A stretch of DNA of 37,580 nucleotides from an uncultured Pelagibacteraceae bacterium (GTDB lineage Bacteria > Pseudomonadota > Alphaproteobacteria > Pelagibacterales > Pelagibacteraceae). Location of the stretch: positions 1-37,580 of the forward strand of contig CACLSS010000009.1 of assembly GCA_902609645.1 (NCBI GenBank), in the 5' to 3' direction. The notes under the pieces are model-generated. The model saw nothing but the letters and a program-made list of their open reading frames with translations. It had not been told where the DNA came from and did not search any database. This document shows, in pieces, positions 15,623 to 24,990 of this stretch. How positions within the stretch are numbered: the first letter of the stretch is position 1; each line of letters starts with the position of its first letter. Position numbers and translations under genes: made by a program.

Positions 15623-17392
15623 CTAGTGAATATTTTTTTTATTCGAGAATAGATCAGTTAGTTGATTTATCATAGCATCACCTAAATCATGTACATCTGT
15701 GATCTTTACAGCTCTTTTGTAATAACGAGTTACATCATGACCTATACCAATAGCTAGTAGTTCAATTGATGAAAATTTCTCTATTGAGCTAACGGTATTT
15801 TTTAGATCTATTTCAAGATAATCATTTGCATTTGTTGATAGTGTAGAGTCATCAACAGGTGCCCCATCAGAAATAACCATTAATATTTTTCTTTCTTCTT
15901 TTCTTTTTTTCATTTTATTAAAGGTCCATCTTAAGGCCTCCCCATCAATATTTTCTTTTAATAAACCTTCTTTCAACATTAAACCTATATTATTTTTTGA
16001 TTGTCTCCATGGTGTATCTGCTGACTTATAAATTATATGTCTTAAATCGTTTAGTCTTCCTGGAAACTTTGGTTTTTCATTGGTAACCCATTTTTCTCTA
16101 CTAGAACCACCTTTCCAGTGTTTTGTTGTAAAACCTAAAACTTCAACTTTAACTGAGCACCTTTCTAAAGTTCTTGCCAAGATATCTGCACAAACAGCTG
16201 CAACTGAAATTGGTTTCCCTCTCATAGAACCTGAGTTGTCTATCAGAATAGTTACTAAAGTATCTTTAAATTCAGTTTCCTTTTCTTTTTTAAAGGACAA
16301 AGAGTTAAGTGGGTCAATTATTAATCTAGTTAATTTTGATGAGTCTAATAATCCCTCCTCTAAATCAAAATCCCACGATCTATTCTGTTTTGCCAAGAGC
16401 CTTCTTTGCAATTTGTTAGCTAATTTAGAGACAAAACTTTTTAACTGTAATAGCTGCTGATCTAATGTTGCTCTAAGTCTTTCAAGTTCTTCTTTTGTTT
16501 CAAGATTTTCAGCCTTTATAACTTCGTCAAACTGATCGGTATATATTTTATATTTTTTTTCTTTTTCAAAAAATATTCTGTTGGGTTTAATATTTGTTTT
16601 TTCTCCAGCTTCTTGAACTTCCTCAATACTTTTATCATCCTCACTTGATAGATCTTTTGTATCAGGAGGTCTTGTGTCAATCGAGAGCTCTTGATCATTC
16701 TCCTGTTCTGCTATTTGCCCATCTTTTTGGTCTTTTGATTCTTTGCTTTCAGGACTTTTTAGCTTTTTATCACTCTCCTCATGATCCTCTGAAAATTCTT
16801 TATCTTCAATATTTAATTCCGATATTATTTCTGAAATTTTTTGATTAAATTTATTTTGATTGTTTAGGTTCTCTTTTAAAAAAGCTAAATTCTGTTTAAA
16901 CTTTTTTGCAAAATTAACCTTTGTTTTTTTTGGTTCTTTGATATCAAAAAAAAAGCTCTTAAGATAACTGTCGAAAGACTCTTCAATTTTATTTTTATTT
17001 GATTTTAATTTGACTCTACTTTCATTATATTGAAAAAATAAGTTTTTTTTTATTCCTGTAAAAACTTCACAACCAATTTTTTCATATCTTATCTTTTCGG
17101 CAATCTTATAAAGTTTTTGAGATATTTCACCACTAGGTTTGTATTTGTTATAAATATCGCTATTACTATACTTTAATCTTAAAGCCTCTGAGTCTGCCAT
17201 TGCTCTAAAAATAGAATAGTCTTTAATATCTTCAAGTTTATCAATTTCTGGTAAATTTATTTCGTTTTTATTATTAACGTTAGATGTTGGTTTACCGAAT
17301 GTAATTTCGCAAGTTTTTTTTTCTGAAATAGATTTTACTGTTGAGGTTAATGCATTTTTAAATACCTCTAAATGAGCCTCTTTTTTTTGCAT
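15623..17392 (-). CDS. cobT: CobT-like protein (VWA domain cobaltochelatase subunit homologue)
   Basis: This 589-aa protein matches CobT, one of two subunits that with CobN form the aerobic cobaltochelatase. The N-terminal half contains a helical region ([20 protein letters not shown]). A long acidic, Lys/Glu/Ser-rich linker of low complexity follows at about 205-265. The C-terminal von Willebrand A domain (about 385-585) has the MIDAS motif [11 protein letters not shown]. The [20 protein letters not shown] and [15 protein letters not shown] blocks are typical of CobT. It is the third gene of the J-domain - cobS - cobT unit, 1 nt after cobS. No cobN or other cobalamin gene is in this window, so a chelatase role here is unproven. 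Confidence 0.9.
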   Translation of the reverse strand: MQKKEAHLEVFKNALTSTVKSISEKKTCEITFGKPTSNVNNKNEINLPEIDKLEDIKDYSIFRAMADSEALRLKYSNSDIYNKYKPSGEISQKLYKIAEKIRYEKIGCEVFTGIKKNLFFQYNESRVKLKSNKNKIEESFDSYLKSFFFDIKEPKKTKVNFAKKFKQNLAFLKENLNNQNKFNQKISEIISELNIEDKEFSEDHEESDKKLKSPESKESKDQKDGQIAEQENDQELSIDTRPPDTKDLSSEDDKSIEEVQEAGEKTNIKPNRIFFEKEKKYKIYTDQFDEVIKAENLETKEELERLRATLDQQLLQLKSFVSKLANKLQRRLLAKQNRSWDFDLEEGLLDSSKLTRLIIDPLNSLSFKKEKETEFKDTLVTILIDNSGSMRGKPISVAAVCADILARTLERCSVKVEVLGFTTKHWKGGSSREKWVTNEKPKFPGRLNDLRHIIYKSADTPWRQSKNNIGLMLKEGLLKENIDGEALRWTFNKMKKRKEERKILMVISDGAPVDDSTLSTNANDYLEIDLKNTVSSIEKFSSIELLAIGIGHDVTRYYKRAVKITDVHDLGDAMINQLTDLFSNKKNIH

Positions 17393-17393
17393 T

Positions 17394-18368
17394 TTAACTT
17401 ATTTTTACGTTAACTGAAGACTCTGGAAGATCTTCACCGAAACACCTTTGGTAATATTCTGCAACAATTTTTCGCTCTAATTCATCACATTTATTTAAAA
17501 ATGTTACTCTAAAAGCGTAACCAGTATCTTTAAAAATCTCAGAATTTTCTGCCCAATGCAAAACTGTTCTTGGACTCATTACTGTAGAAATATCACCGTT
17601 TACAAATCCATTTCTTGTCAGATCGGCAACTTTAATCATCTTAAGCACTTTTTCTTTACCTTTTGAATTATTTAAACTTTTATTTTTAGCTATTATAATT
17701 TCTAATTCTTTTTCTGCTTTAAGATAATTTAATGTTGTTACGATATTCCATCTGTCCATTTGACCCTGATTAATTTGTTGAGTGCCATGATAGAGACCTG
17801 ATGTATCACCAAGCCCAATAGTATTTGTAGTTGCAAACATTCTAAAAAATTTATTTTGATTAATAACTTTATTTTTGTCTAAAAGTGTAAGCTTTCCATC
17901 GCTCTCTAAAATTCTTTGAATAACAAACATAACATCTGGTCTTCCCGCATCATATTCATCAAAAACTAGAGCAACTGGATTTTGCACAGACCAAGGAAGA
18001 ACTCCTTCTTTAAATTCAGTAATTTGTTTTCCATCTTTTATTACAATTGCATCTTTTCCTATAAGATCAATTCTACTTATATGACTGTCTAAGTTTACTC
18101 TTACACATGGCCAATTTAGTCTTGAGGCGACTTGCTCAATGTGTGTTGACTTTCCTGTACCATGATATCCTTGTATCAAAACTCTTTTGTTGAAAGCGAA
18201 CCCTGAAAGTATTGCTAAAGTGGTATCCCTATCAAATTTGTAATTTTCGTCCAACTCAGGAACGTAAGGATTTTTCTCTGAAAAACTATCAACCTCCATA
18301 TCAGTGTCTATCCCAAAAGTTTGTCTAACGGAGATTTTAATATCTGGTTTTTTATTTTCTAAATTCAT
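17394..18368 (-). CDS. cobS: CobS-like AAA+ ATPase
   Basis: This 324-aa AAA+ protein matches CobS, a MoxR-clade ATPase that works with CobT. The N-terminal block has [21 protein letters not shown]. The Walker A motif is [15 protein letters not shown] (about residues 69-83), the Walker B is [15 protein letters not shown], sensor-1 Asn-containing [20 protein letters not shown] follows, and the C-terminal helical part includes [11 protein letters not shown]. It shares an ATGA-type 4-nt overlap with the upstream J-domain gene and is 1 nt from cobT. In cobalamin producers the ring couples ATP hydrolysis to cobalt insertion; in this context it may be a MoxR/VWA-type chaperone acting on another target (inference). 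Confidence 0.93.
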   Translation of the reverse strand: MNLENKKPDIKISVRQTFGIDTDMEVDSFSEKNPYVPELDENYKFDRDTTLAILSGFAFNKRVLIQGYHGTGKSTHIEQVASRLNWPCVRVNLDSHISRIDLIGKDAIVIKDGKQITEFKEGVLPWSVQNPVALVFDEYDAGRPDVMFVIQRILESDGKLTLLDKNKVINQNKFFRMFATTNTIGLGDTSGLYHGTQQINQGQMDRWNIVTTLNYLKAEKELEIIIAKNKSLNNSKGKEKVLKMIKVADLTRNGFVNGDISTVMSPRTVLHWAENSEIFKDTGYAFRVTFLNKCDELERKIVAEYYQRCFGEDLPESSVNVKIS

Positions 18369-18877
18369 TTTCTCATACTCACTTTAAGTTGACTATATGC
18401 TAATGTAATTTTTTTTAGAATATCTTCATACTTTTTACTTCCACGGTTTTTATCAGGATGGTATTTCTTTACAAGTGTTTTAAATTTTTTTTGAATATCT
18501 GACCAGTTTGTATCGCTTTTAAGGCCTAAAATTTTTAAAGCATCTTTATCTTTCTCTGTCAAATTTGAATTATTGAACTTCCTAAAATCAGAGTTTTTAA
18601 AAATTCCTGTTTTATCCTCCAAAGCATTAAGCCACAATATTCTAAAAAAGTTTTCAGAAGATCCAAAACTTTTAGTAGGTTTGTGCCATGTAAGGTCAGA
18701 CTTTACAAAATTTTGAATTTCTTTATCATCCATATCAGCAAAATAATTCCAGCTTTTGTTAAATTCTTTAATGTGTTCTAAACAGAGCAATCTAAATTTT
18801 TTACTATTGTCTCTTTCTATTGGAGCTCTATATAAGCCAATTTTATTACACTTACTCCAATCACAAATATTTTTCAT
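18365..18877 (-). CDS. J-domain protein with N-terminal Cys-rich segment
   Basis: The protein is 170 aa from the ATG at 18875-18877. A TTG four codons earlier is possible but less likely. Residues 1-35 carry a possible metal-binding segment ([14 protein letters not shown]). Residues 110-168 are a C-terminal J domain: [20 protein letters not shown], then the HPD tripeptide in KKYHPDKN that stimulates Hsp70 ATPase. Alphaproteobacteria often place such a J-domain protein directly before cobS and cobT, as here with a 4-nt overlap. It would recruit DnaK to the CobST proteins or their client (inference). It diverges from bolA with 35 bp between start codons. Confidence 0.88.
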   Translation of the reverse strand: MKNICDWSKCNKIGLYRAPIERDNSKKFRLLCLEHIKEFNKSWNYFADMDDKEIQNFVKSDLTWHKPTKSFGSSENFFRILWLNALEDKTGIFKNSDFRKFNNSNLTEKDKDALKILGLKSDTNWSDIQKKFKTLVKKYHPDKNRGSKKYEDILKKITLAYSQLKVSMRK

Positions 18878-18912
18878 AATAAGTTTCAATTATATAGTAC
18901 AATGTTTATTTA

Positions 18913-19167
18913 ATGAAAAGTTTAATAGATATAGTTGAAGAAAAAATTAAAAAAGATATTCCGGACAGTAGTATTGAGATTATAGATAACACTCATTTAC
19001 ACAAACATCACAAATCTTTTAATAAGAGTAAAACGCATTTAAAAATAATTATACAATCTGACACTCTTAGAAATTTAAACCGCATTGATTCTCACAAAAA
19101 AATAACAAGTATTCTTAGGGGTGAGATCGAAACAAAAATTCATTCATTAGAAATAAAAATTAAATAA
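18913..19167 (+). CDS. BolA-family protein
   Basis: This 84-aa protein has the BolA/IbaG fold pattern: an N-terminal helix (SLIDIVEEKIKKDI), strands with IEIIDNTHLHKHHK, and the HLKIIIQSDTLRNLNRIDSHKKI region with the helix-turn-helix-like end. BolA proteins bind monothiol glutaredoxins and [2Fe-2S] clusters and take part in iron-sulfur trafficking or stress response. The conserved His is within LHKHHK or SHKK. The genome type normally has more than one BolA paralogue, so I give no symbol. The 3' end overlaps the convergent aroB by 8 nt. No glutaredoxin gene is adjacent here. Confidence 0.9.
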   Translation: MKSLIDIVEEKIKKDIPDSSIEIIDNTHLHKHHKSFNKSKTHLKIIIQSDTLRNLNRIDSHKKITSILRGEIETKIHSLEIKIK

Positions 19168-20269
19168 TTTTTTTTAATACTTTTTTCATTTCTCCAGGAC
19201 TAAGTCTATATTGTCCAGGCTTGGTAGTTAAACCTATTTTTCTCAGAAGTATAAGATTAATTTTTTTGTCATAGTTCTTTTTATCAACTTCCATAAAATT
19301 TACAATTTTATTTAAATTTTTTTTATTTAAAAAGTTTAAATATTTTTTAAGTAGTTTGTTGCTCAGATAAAGATTTTCAATCATATCCAATGTTTTTTTA
19401 GAGCAAACTTTTTTTACATAAGAAAGTCTTGTTGCTAAAATCATACCAATCAAAACAGCCTCACCATGATTAATTTTTCCAGAATATTTATTTGCTGCCT
19501 CTATTCCATGAGCGAAAGTATGTCCAAAATTTAGTATCATTCTATCATTTTTTTCTCTTTCATCCTTATTAACAAAAGATAATTTAATTTTACAACTTTT
19601 TGATATTGTATCGCCCATAGTTTTAAAATCAGAATTTTCGAAAATTTTATTTTTATCCTTATCTAGTTTTTTAAAAAATTTACTATCTTTTATTATTGAA
19701 TGTTTTAAAATTTCAGCGAAACCACAGACTAAATTTCTTTTGGATAGACTTTTTAACAGTGTCAAATCGCTCAAAACTAATCTTGGTTGATAAAAAGTAC
19801 CAATAAGATTTTTTCCGCCACTCGAATTAACCGCTGTTTTTCCTCCAATTGAAGAATCGACCTGAGCTAAAAGTGTTGAGGGAATATTAATTAAGTTTAT
19901 TCCTCTTTTGTAAATACTTGCAACAAAACTTCCAAAATCACCAATGATACCACCCCCCACGGTTATGATTGTGTCATTCCTACTTAGATTATTTTTAATG
20001 AGTCTTTCCAACAGATCGTTTGCTTTTTTAAATGATTTCAATTTTTCGTTAGGAATAAATTCATAAACATGAACACTATATTTTCTTAGCTGCTTCTTAA
20101 TTTTAAACTTAAAATCGTTTGGAATATTTTTATCTAAAATTAATCCAATTTTTTTAGCTTTAGGACACAACTTATTTATTTGAGTTTTTAATTTTCCTAA
20201 TGATCCTTTACCAATAATAATTGTATAATTTGTATTCTTATTTTTTACAAAAATTTTATTCATTTTCAT
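19160..20269 (-). CDS. aroB: 3-dehydroquinate synthase
   Basis: This 369-aa NAD- and Zn-dependent enzyme converts DAHP to 3-dehydroquinate, the second step of the shikimate pathway. The NAD-binding region reads VGGGIIGDFGSFVASIYKRG, followed by the strongly conserved INIPSTLLAQVDSSIGGKTA and GKNLIGTFYQP. Zn ligands are expected in the Glu of the FAEILKH segment and in the His residues of NFGHTFAHGIEA and NHGEAVLIG. The start overlaps the end of aroK by 14 nt; a second ATG two codons in (20263) is equally possible. Length is normal. It forms an operon with aroK. Confidence 0.96.
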   Translation of the reverse strand: MKMNKIFVKNKNTNYTIIIGKGSLGKLKTQINKLCPKAKKIGLILDKNIPNDFKFKIKKQLRKYSVHVYEFIPNEKLKSFKKANDLLERLIKNNLSRNDTIITVGGGIIGDFGSFVASIYKRGINLINIPSTLLAQVDSSIGGKTAVNSSGGKNLIGTFYQPRLVLSDLTLLKSLSKRNLVCGFAEILKHSIIKDSKFFKKLDKDKNKIFENSDFKTMGDTISKSCKIKLSFVNKDEREKNDRMILNFGHTFAHGIEAANKYSGKINHGEAVLIGMILATRLSYVKKVCSKKTLDMIENLYLSNKLLKKYLNFLNKKNLNKIVNFMEVDKKNYDKKINLILLRKIGLTTKPGQYRLSPGEMKKVLKKII

Positions 20270-20765
20270 AAATATCTACAATCTCTTTGATTATTTGATT
20301 TCTATTTTTAGCATTACAATCTATTCTAAAGTCAGACAGTGAATAAGTTTTTTCTCTAGACTTACACAGTTTTTTAACTTCATTTTCTGATCTATTATTA
20401 TCCAATAAAGGCCTTTTCATGTTAACTTTAATCCTTTGAAAAATAATTTTAGAGTCCAAATCTAACCAAAATGAAATCCCTTTTTTGCTTGTTTCCTCTC
20501 TAATTTTTTCGTTCAAAAATGCTCCACCACCCAGTGCTATAACAAATTTATTTTTATTCAAATAATTTATAGTCTCTTTTTCCTCAATATCTCTAAAAAA
20601 TTTTTCACCTTTTTTTTTAAATATTTCACTTATAGATAATGATAGTTTTCTTTCTATAATCGAGTCTATATCTTTAAATTCCATTTTAAGCTTGTAAGAC
20701 AAATCTTTCCCAATTGAAGATTTACCTACACCCATCATTCCAGTTAATACGAGGTTTTTTTTCAA
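20256..20765 (-). CDS. aroK: Shikimate kinase
   Basis: This 169-aa P-loop kinase phosphorylates shikimate at the 3-hydroxyl. The Walker A is GMMGVGKSSIGK (about residues 8-19), the shikimate-binding Asp and Arg are in KDIDSIIE and FFRDIEEKE, the GGG motif in IALGGGAFLN, and the lid region in KRPLLDN. The ORF has no upstream ATG in frame and starts with TTG at 20763-20765, giving a protein that begins directly before the first beta strand (KKNLVLTG), which is normal for the family. aroB follows with a 14-nt overlap. The divergent small membrane-protein gene begins 73 bp away. Confidence 0.95.
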   Translation of the reverse strand: MKKNLVLTGMMGVGKSSIGKDLSYKLKMEFKDIDSIIERKLSLSISEIFKKKGEKFFRDIEEKETINYLNKNKFVIALGGGAFLNEKIREETSKKGISFWLDLDSKIIFQRIKVNMKRPLLDNNRSENEVKKLCKSREKTYSLSDFRIDCNAKNRNQIIKEIVDIYENE

Positions 20766-20838
20766 TTTATACCCAAAATTTAATTTGATTTATCACAAAT
20801 TTGTCTTAATTTCCGAGTTTAAATATATTTTAAAGACT

Positions 20839-21021
20839 ATGCAACCAAGATTAAATTTAAGATCAAAAAATAACTCGTCCTTGCTTGGTACAGCCATAAA
20901 AGGTTTAATAATTATTGGTTTTATAAGTTTAGCATTCTACTTAATTGATAAGGTAGATTTTCCATCTCCACAAAGCGAAACAAAAGAAGATGTCACTAAT
21001 CAAATTATTAAACTCAAATAA
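20839..21021 (+). CDS. Small single-helix membrane protein (60 aa), unknown
   Basis: I start the gene at the ATG at 20839, giving MQPRLNLRSKNNSS, a basic N terminus, one hydrophobic helix (about residues 18-37, GTAIKGLIIIGFISLAFYLI) and an acidic tail KVDFPSPQSETKEDV. An earlier ATG at 20785 would add 18 residues and is less likely because it runs into the aroK promoter region. Positive residues before the helix predict a cytoplasmic N terminus and periplasmic tail. The gene overlaps the start of the 585-aa exported protein by 32 nt, so the two are translated from one mRNA and may act together. No family recognised. Confidence 0.7.
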   Translation: MQPRLNLRSKNNSSLLGTAIKGLIIIGFISLAFYLIDKVDFPSPQSETKEDVTNQIIKLK

Positions 21022-22747
21022 AAACTTTTTTAAATTTGTTTTTATTGGTTTATTTTTTTTTCAAAATATTGTTGCAGAAGAAAAATCTGTTGATATTTGG
21101 AATAATAAAAATCAAACTAAGCCTGAAAAAAATAATATCCAGCAAGAACCAAAGCAAGAACCTAAAATTGATATTTCTAAATTAAATCAAAATCAGAATG
21201 AATTAATTACAATTTCACAAAGTCAAAGTGAAAACTCTGATGAAAAATTAATCGGACTTTATGATCCTGGACAAAATGATTTAAGTTTAGAAATGTGGAT
21301 GCGTACAAATGGAGAATTAATTAAACAGTCATTAAAAAGAATCGAAAAAATTAAATTATCAAAGTTTTCAGAAGAAATATTTCTTAATACAATTTTAACC
21401 TATTCATACTCACCCCAAAAAAATTTGACTGATAAAGAATTTTTAAAATTAAAAATAGATTGGTTAATTAAAAATAATAAAATTGAAATAATTGAAAACT
21501 TCTTGAATAAGAATCTAGAGTTTGATGGTAAATCTAAATTAATAAAATATTTAGTAGATCATTATATTTCATCAGCAAATATTTCTGAAGGATGCAAGAA
21601 AGCAGATTTTATAAATAAAGAAATAAAAGATAAATACTTAGAAAAATTCAGAATTTATTGTTTAGTACTAAATAAAAAACAGGAGGAAGCTATACTAAAC
21701 TTTGATTTGCTAAGAGAAGAGGGAAGATCAGATAAATTCTTTAATGACAAAATCTCTTTTTTGTTAGGATTAAAAGAAAAGACAAGCGATAAAATTTCTG
21801 ACAAGAATTTATTAAATTTTTATTTATCCTCAATTACCATAGATGGATTTAAATACGAGCCGAATAACAAAACCGACAAAAATATTTGGAAATTTTTAGT
21901 AGCGTCGAATCTAATTATAATAGATGAACTTGAAGATCCAGAAACTATTAAAAAATATGAAGTTGCTGCTCATGATGGATCTTTCGATAAAGATAAAATA
22001 TTTGAAATATATATGTCGATCCCATTTAGTATCAATCAATTATTAAATGCATCAACAATCTATCAAGGTCTCGAAGGTTATGAGGGAAGAGCATTAATTT
22101 ATCAAAGAGCTCTATTGTCAGATAACATAGAAAATAAATTAAAGTTATTTTTTCTCTTAAAAGATTCTTTTGATAAAGAAAAACTAAACAATATTTTTAA
22201 AGATAAATTAAGTGAAATACTCACAGAAATAGATGCAAGTGATGTACCAGAGGATTTTAAGAAGATAGTTGAAAAAAATATAATTATTGAAGAAAAAGTT
22301 GAGCTAGGAAAGATAAAATTTGACGATAAGATCTTACACAGGTCTAAAGTAATTAAAATTTTTACTGAAGATGATACTAAAAAAGATAAAGTTAACAAGG
22401 ATCTGGCGAGCGTTTATAAAAAAATTAAACGAAATAAAAAATATTTTTACTCAATAAAAGATATTATGCTTTTAGAAACTTTAATTACAGATGGAATCTC
22501 AATTCCATCTGATTTGGATGTGAAAAGCCTTTCAAAAGATTTAACAGTTCCAAACACAATGGCATCACTTATAGAAGAGGGTCAAATAGGTCTATTCATG
22601 TTGAAGCTTGTTGAAATTATAGGAAGTGACGATATAGAGAATTTAGATCCTGAAACTTTATATTTTATTAACAATTTATTAAATAAAGGAAAAATTAAAA
22701 AAGTAAGAAATCAAATTTTAAATCTCGCACTACCTTTGAGAGTATAA
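20990..22747 (+). CDS. Exported or anchored 585-aa helical protein, unknown function
   Basis: The protein begins with a Lys-containing N terminus and a hydrophobic stretch FFKFVFIGLFFFQNIVAEE (residues 13-31), read as a Sec signal peptide with possible cleavage at VAE. A Gln/Asn/Lys-rich linker follows to about residue 75. The rest is predicted mainly helical and looks like degenerate helical repeats, with a single Cys pair (EGCKKADF and RIYCLVLN) that could form a disulfide in the periplasm. I believe related exported proteins occur near aroK/aroB in other alphaproteobacteria, but I cannot confirm this here. It overlaps the preceding 60-aa gene by 32 nt and is 17 nt before def. Function unknown; a periplasmic envelope role is the likely setting. 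Confidence 0.75.
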   Translation: MSLIKLLNSNKNFFKFVFIGLFFFQNIVAEEKSVDIWNNKNQTKPEKNNIQQEPKQEPKIDISKLNQNQNELITISQSQSENSDEKLIGLYDPGQNDLSLEMWMRTNGELIKQSLKRIEKIKLSKFSEEIFLNTILTYSYSPQKNLTDKEFLKLKIDWLIKNNKIEIIENFLNKNLEFDGKSKLIKYLVDHYISSANISEGCKKADFINKEIKDKYLEKFRIYCLVLNKKQEEAILNFDLLREEGRSDKFFNDKISFLLGLKEKTSDKISDKNLLNFYLSSITIDGFKYEPNNKTDKNIWKFLVASNLIIIDELEDPETIKKYEVAAHDGSFDKDKIFEIYMSIPFSINQLLNASTIYQGLEGYEGRALIYQRALLSDNIENKLKLFFLLKDSFDKEKLNNIFKDKLSEILTEIDASDVPEDFKKIVEKNIIIEEKVELGKIKFDDKILHRSKVIKIFTEDDTKKDKVNKDLASVYKKIKRNKKYFYSIKDIMLLETLITDGISIPSDLDVKSLSKDLTVPNTMASLIEEGQIGLFMLKLVEIIGSDDIENLDPETLYFINNLLNKGKIKKVRNQILNLALPLRV

Positions 22748-22764
22748 TTGTATTATAAACTCTC

Positions 22765-23289
22765 ATGGCTTTAAAAAAAATTTTAACAATTCCAGACTCT
22801 ATTTTGAGACAAAAATCTTTACCAGTAGACAAAGTAAATAAAGAAGTCAAAACACTAATGGATGACATGTTGAACACAATGTACGAGGCACCTGGAATTG
22901 GTCTAGCCGCCATACAAATTGGTGTTCCAAAAAGAATTGTGGTTATGGATTTGTCCAAAGATCCTGAAAAGAAAAATCCAATGTATTTTGTTAATCCAGA
23001 AATCACTTGGAAGTCTGATTTAAAATCAACTTATGAGGAGGGATGTCTTTCTATACCAAATCAATTTGCAAAAATTGATAGACCTGAAAAATGCAATGTT
23101 AAATTTCTTGACTACGATGGAAACTCTAAAGAAATAAAAGCTGAAGGACTTTTGTCAACTTGTATTCAACATGAAATTGATCATTTAAACGGTGTCTTAT
23201 TTATTGATTATTTATCAAAACTTAAAAAAGATATAATTATTAAGAAAGTGTCAAAAGATAAAAAAGAGACAGAAAGAGTAGTAGTTTAA
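22765..23289 (+). CDS. def: Peptide deformylase
   Basis: This 174-aa Fe/Zn enzyme removes the formyl group from nascent protein N termini. All three family motifs are present: GIGLAAIQIG (motif 1, about residues 44-53), EEGCLSIP (motif 2, metal ligand Cys), and CIQHEIDHLNGVLF (motif 3, HExxH with both metal-binding His). Length and start are standard (ALKKILTIPDSILRQ). It is followed by fmt after 13 nt, giving the common deformylase/formyltransferase pair, and then by truA. Likely co-transcribed from the promoter region ahead of the 60-aa gene. Confidence 0.97.
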   Translation: MALKKILTIPDSILRQKSLPVDKVNKEVKTLMDDMLNTMYEAPGIGLAAIQIGVPKRIVVMDLSKDPEKKNPMYFVNPEITWKSDLKSTYEEGCLSIPNQFAKIDRPEKCNVKFLDYDGNSKEIKAEGLLSTCIQHEIDHLNGVLFIDYLSKLKKDIIIKKVSKDKKETERVVV

Positions 23290-23302
23290 ATTAAAAAATT
23301 TA

Positions 23303-24223
23303 ATGTCAAAAAAAATTATTTTTATGGGAACACCAGAGTTTGCAGTTCCTACTTTAGAGGCTTTAAAAAATTCTAACAATGAAATTATATTTGTTTACTC
23401 TCAACCAGCCAGTAAAGCAAATAGGGGCCAAAAATTAATAGACTCAAAAATTGGAAGTTTAGCAAAGAAGTTTTCCTTTAATTTAAGAACACCTAAAACT
23501 TTAGATAGTGATGAGGAGTTTAAATTTTTTACCTCATTAAAACCAGATATTGCTGTAGTTGTCGCTTATGGACAAATAATACCTAAGAGATTTTTAGATA
23601 TTCCTAAATTTGGGTTTATTAATGTTCACGCCTCATTGTTACCTAAGTGGAGAGGGGCAGCTCCTATACAAAGATCCATAATGAATTTAGATAAGGAAAC
23701 TGGCGTAAGTATAATGAAAATTGTTGAAAAACTTGATGCTGGACCTGTTATTCAACAGGATAAAATTAATTTAAATGAAAATATAGACTACTCAATATTA
23801 TCAAAGTTACTCTCCCAGCTAGGTGCAAAATCTTTAATGAATGCGATTGAAAAATTAGAAAAGAATGAAGTCAACTTTGTCGAGCAAAGTCACAATGAAG
23901 CTACATATGCTAAAAAAATTACAAAAGAAGAGGCTGAATTAAAATGGAATCAAAATGCAAATATAATTTTAGCAAAAATCAATGGATTAAATCCAAATCC
24001 AGGAGCTTGGTTTAAATATAAAAACGAAAGATATAAAGTGTGGAAAGCAAAAATATCCAATACAAGTGGTTTACAAGGATCAACAATTGATAATAACTTA
24101 ACCATTGCATGTAAAGATAAATCAATAAGTATTCTTGAAATACAAAAGGAGGGTAAAAGTAGACAAGAAACTGATCAATTTCAACTTGGTAGTAGAATTC
24201 CCAAAGGTGAAAAAATTGCATAA
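23303..24223 (+). CDS. fmt: Methionyl-tRNA formyltransferase
   Basis: This 306-aa enzyme adds the formyl group from 10-formyl-tetrahydrofolate to initiator Met-tRNA. The N-terminal Rossmann domain reads IIFMGTPEFAVPTLEAL, the catalytic region is GFINVHASLLPKWRGAAPIQRSI with the Asn-His pair, and the catalytic Asp lies in EKLDAGPVI. The C-terminal OB-like domain (about 205-306) binds the tRNA and contains NGLNPNPGAWFKY. Its stop and the truA start share bases (TAATG), indicating coupled translation. Length is normal and no residue looks missing. Confidence 0.97.
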   Translation: MSKKIIFMGTPEFAVPTLEALKNSNNEIIFVYSQPASKANRGQKLIDSKIGSLAKKFSFNLRTPKTLDSDEEFKFFTSLKPDIAVVVAYGQIIPKRFLDIPKFGFINVHASLLPKWRGAAPIQRSIMNLDKETGVSIMKIVEKLDAGPVIQQDKINLNENIDYSILSKLLSQLGAKSLMNAIEKLEKNEVNFVEQSHNEATYAKKITKEEAELKWNQNANIILAKINGLNPNPGAWFKYKNERYKVWKAKISNTSGLQGSTIDNNLTIACKDKSISILEIQKEGKSRQETDQFQLGSRIPKGEKIA

Positions 24224-24963
24224 TGACAACGTATCAAATTAGAGTTGAATATCTTGGTACAAATTTTGTTGGATGGCAATTTCAAAAAAATGGTCTTTCA
24301 ATTCAAGAAGTTCTAGAATTAGCCTTATCGCAATATTTAAATGAAAATATTAAAGTAATAGGTTCTGGAAGAACCGATTCTGGCGTTCATGCGAGTGAAC
24401 AATCAGCGCATTTTAAAACAAAAAATAAGATAAATGATATGGGTATTTTCCTCAATGCAGTGAATTTTTTTTTAAAGAAATATCCTGTATCAATTTTAAA
24501 TATTCAGAAAAGATCTAATAATTTTCATGCAAGGCACAGTGCTAAAGAAAGGGTTTATAAGTATTTCATTATTAATCGACCCTCATCTCTTGCTATAGAT
24601 AAAAATAAGGCCTGGCATATTAAAAAAAAACTAGATGTAAAATTGATGAAAAAGGGTGCTACAATTTTAAAAGGAACACATAATTTCTCAACATTTAGAG
24701 CCTCAAATTGCCAGGCTAAATCACCAATCAGGACATTGAAAAAACCTTCAATAAGTAAAAGCAAAAATAAGATTGTATTTACCTTTCAATCAAAGTCTTT
24801 TCTCCAGCAACAAGTAAGGTCAATGGTAGGCTCATTAAAATATCTAGGTGAGGGAAAATGGAATTTAAAAGATTTTAAAAAAGCATTTCAATCCAAAAAA
24901 AGATCAATGTGTGCTCCCCCAGCTCCAGCACATGGATTATATTTAGCTAAAGTCAAATATTAA
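24223..24963 (+). CDS. truA: tRNA pseudouridine(38-40) synthase
   Basis: This 246-aa enzyme isomerises uridines 38-40 in the anticodon stem-loop of tRNAs. The catalytic Asp is in the GSGRTDSGVHASEQ block (about residues 47-60), and the other family signatures are YLGTNFVGWQFQKNG at the N terminus, NNFHARHSAKERVYKY, and FLQQQVRSMVG near the C terminus. The ATG overlaps the fmt stop codon by one base. It is the last gene of the run starting at 20839. It converges on the 587-aa membrane-protein gene with 27 bp between the stops; I see no GC-rich terminator hairpin there. Confidence 0.97.
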   Translation: MTTYQIRVEYLGTNFVGWQFQKNGLSIQEVLELALSQYLNENIKVIGSGRTDSGVHASEQSAHFKTKNKINDMGIFLNAVNFFLKKYPVSILNIQKRSNNFHARHSAKERVYKYFIINRPSSLAIDKNKAWHIKKKLDVKLMKKGATILKGTHNFSTFRASNCQAKSPIRTLKKPSISKSKNKIVFTFQSKSFLQQQVRSMVGSLKYLGEGKWNLKDFKKAFQSKKRSMCAPPAPAHGLYLAKVKY

Positions 24964-24990
24964 AAGTACTTGAATTATTTTTTTTATCAT

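Noticed and set aside
16516-16848. ORFs on both strands across the acidic linker of CobT
   Set aside because: They arise from low-complexity Glu/Lys/Ser-coding sequence; the CobT frame is continuous.
24964-24990. Terminator between convergent truA and the 587-aa membrane-protein gene
   Set aside because: There is a T-run but no stable hairpin in front of it.
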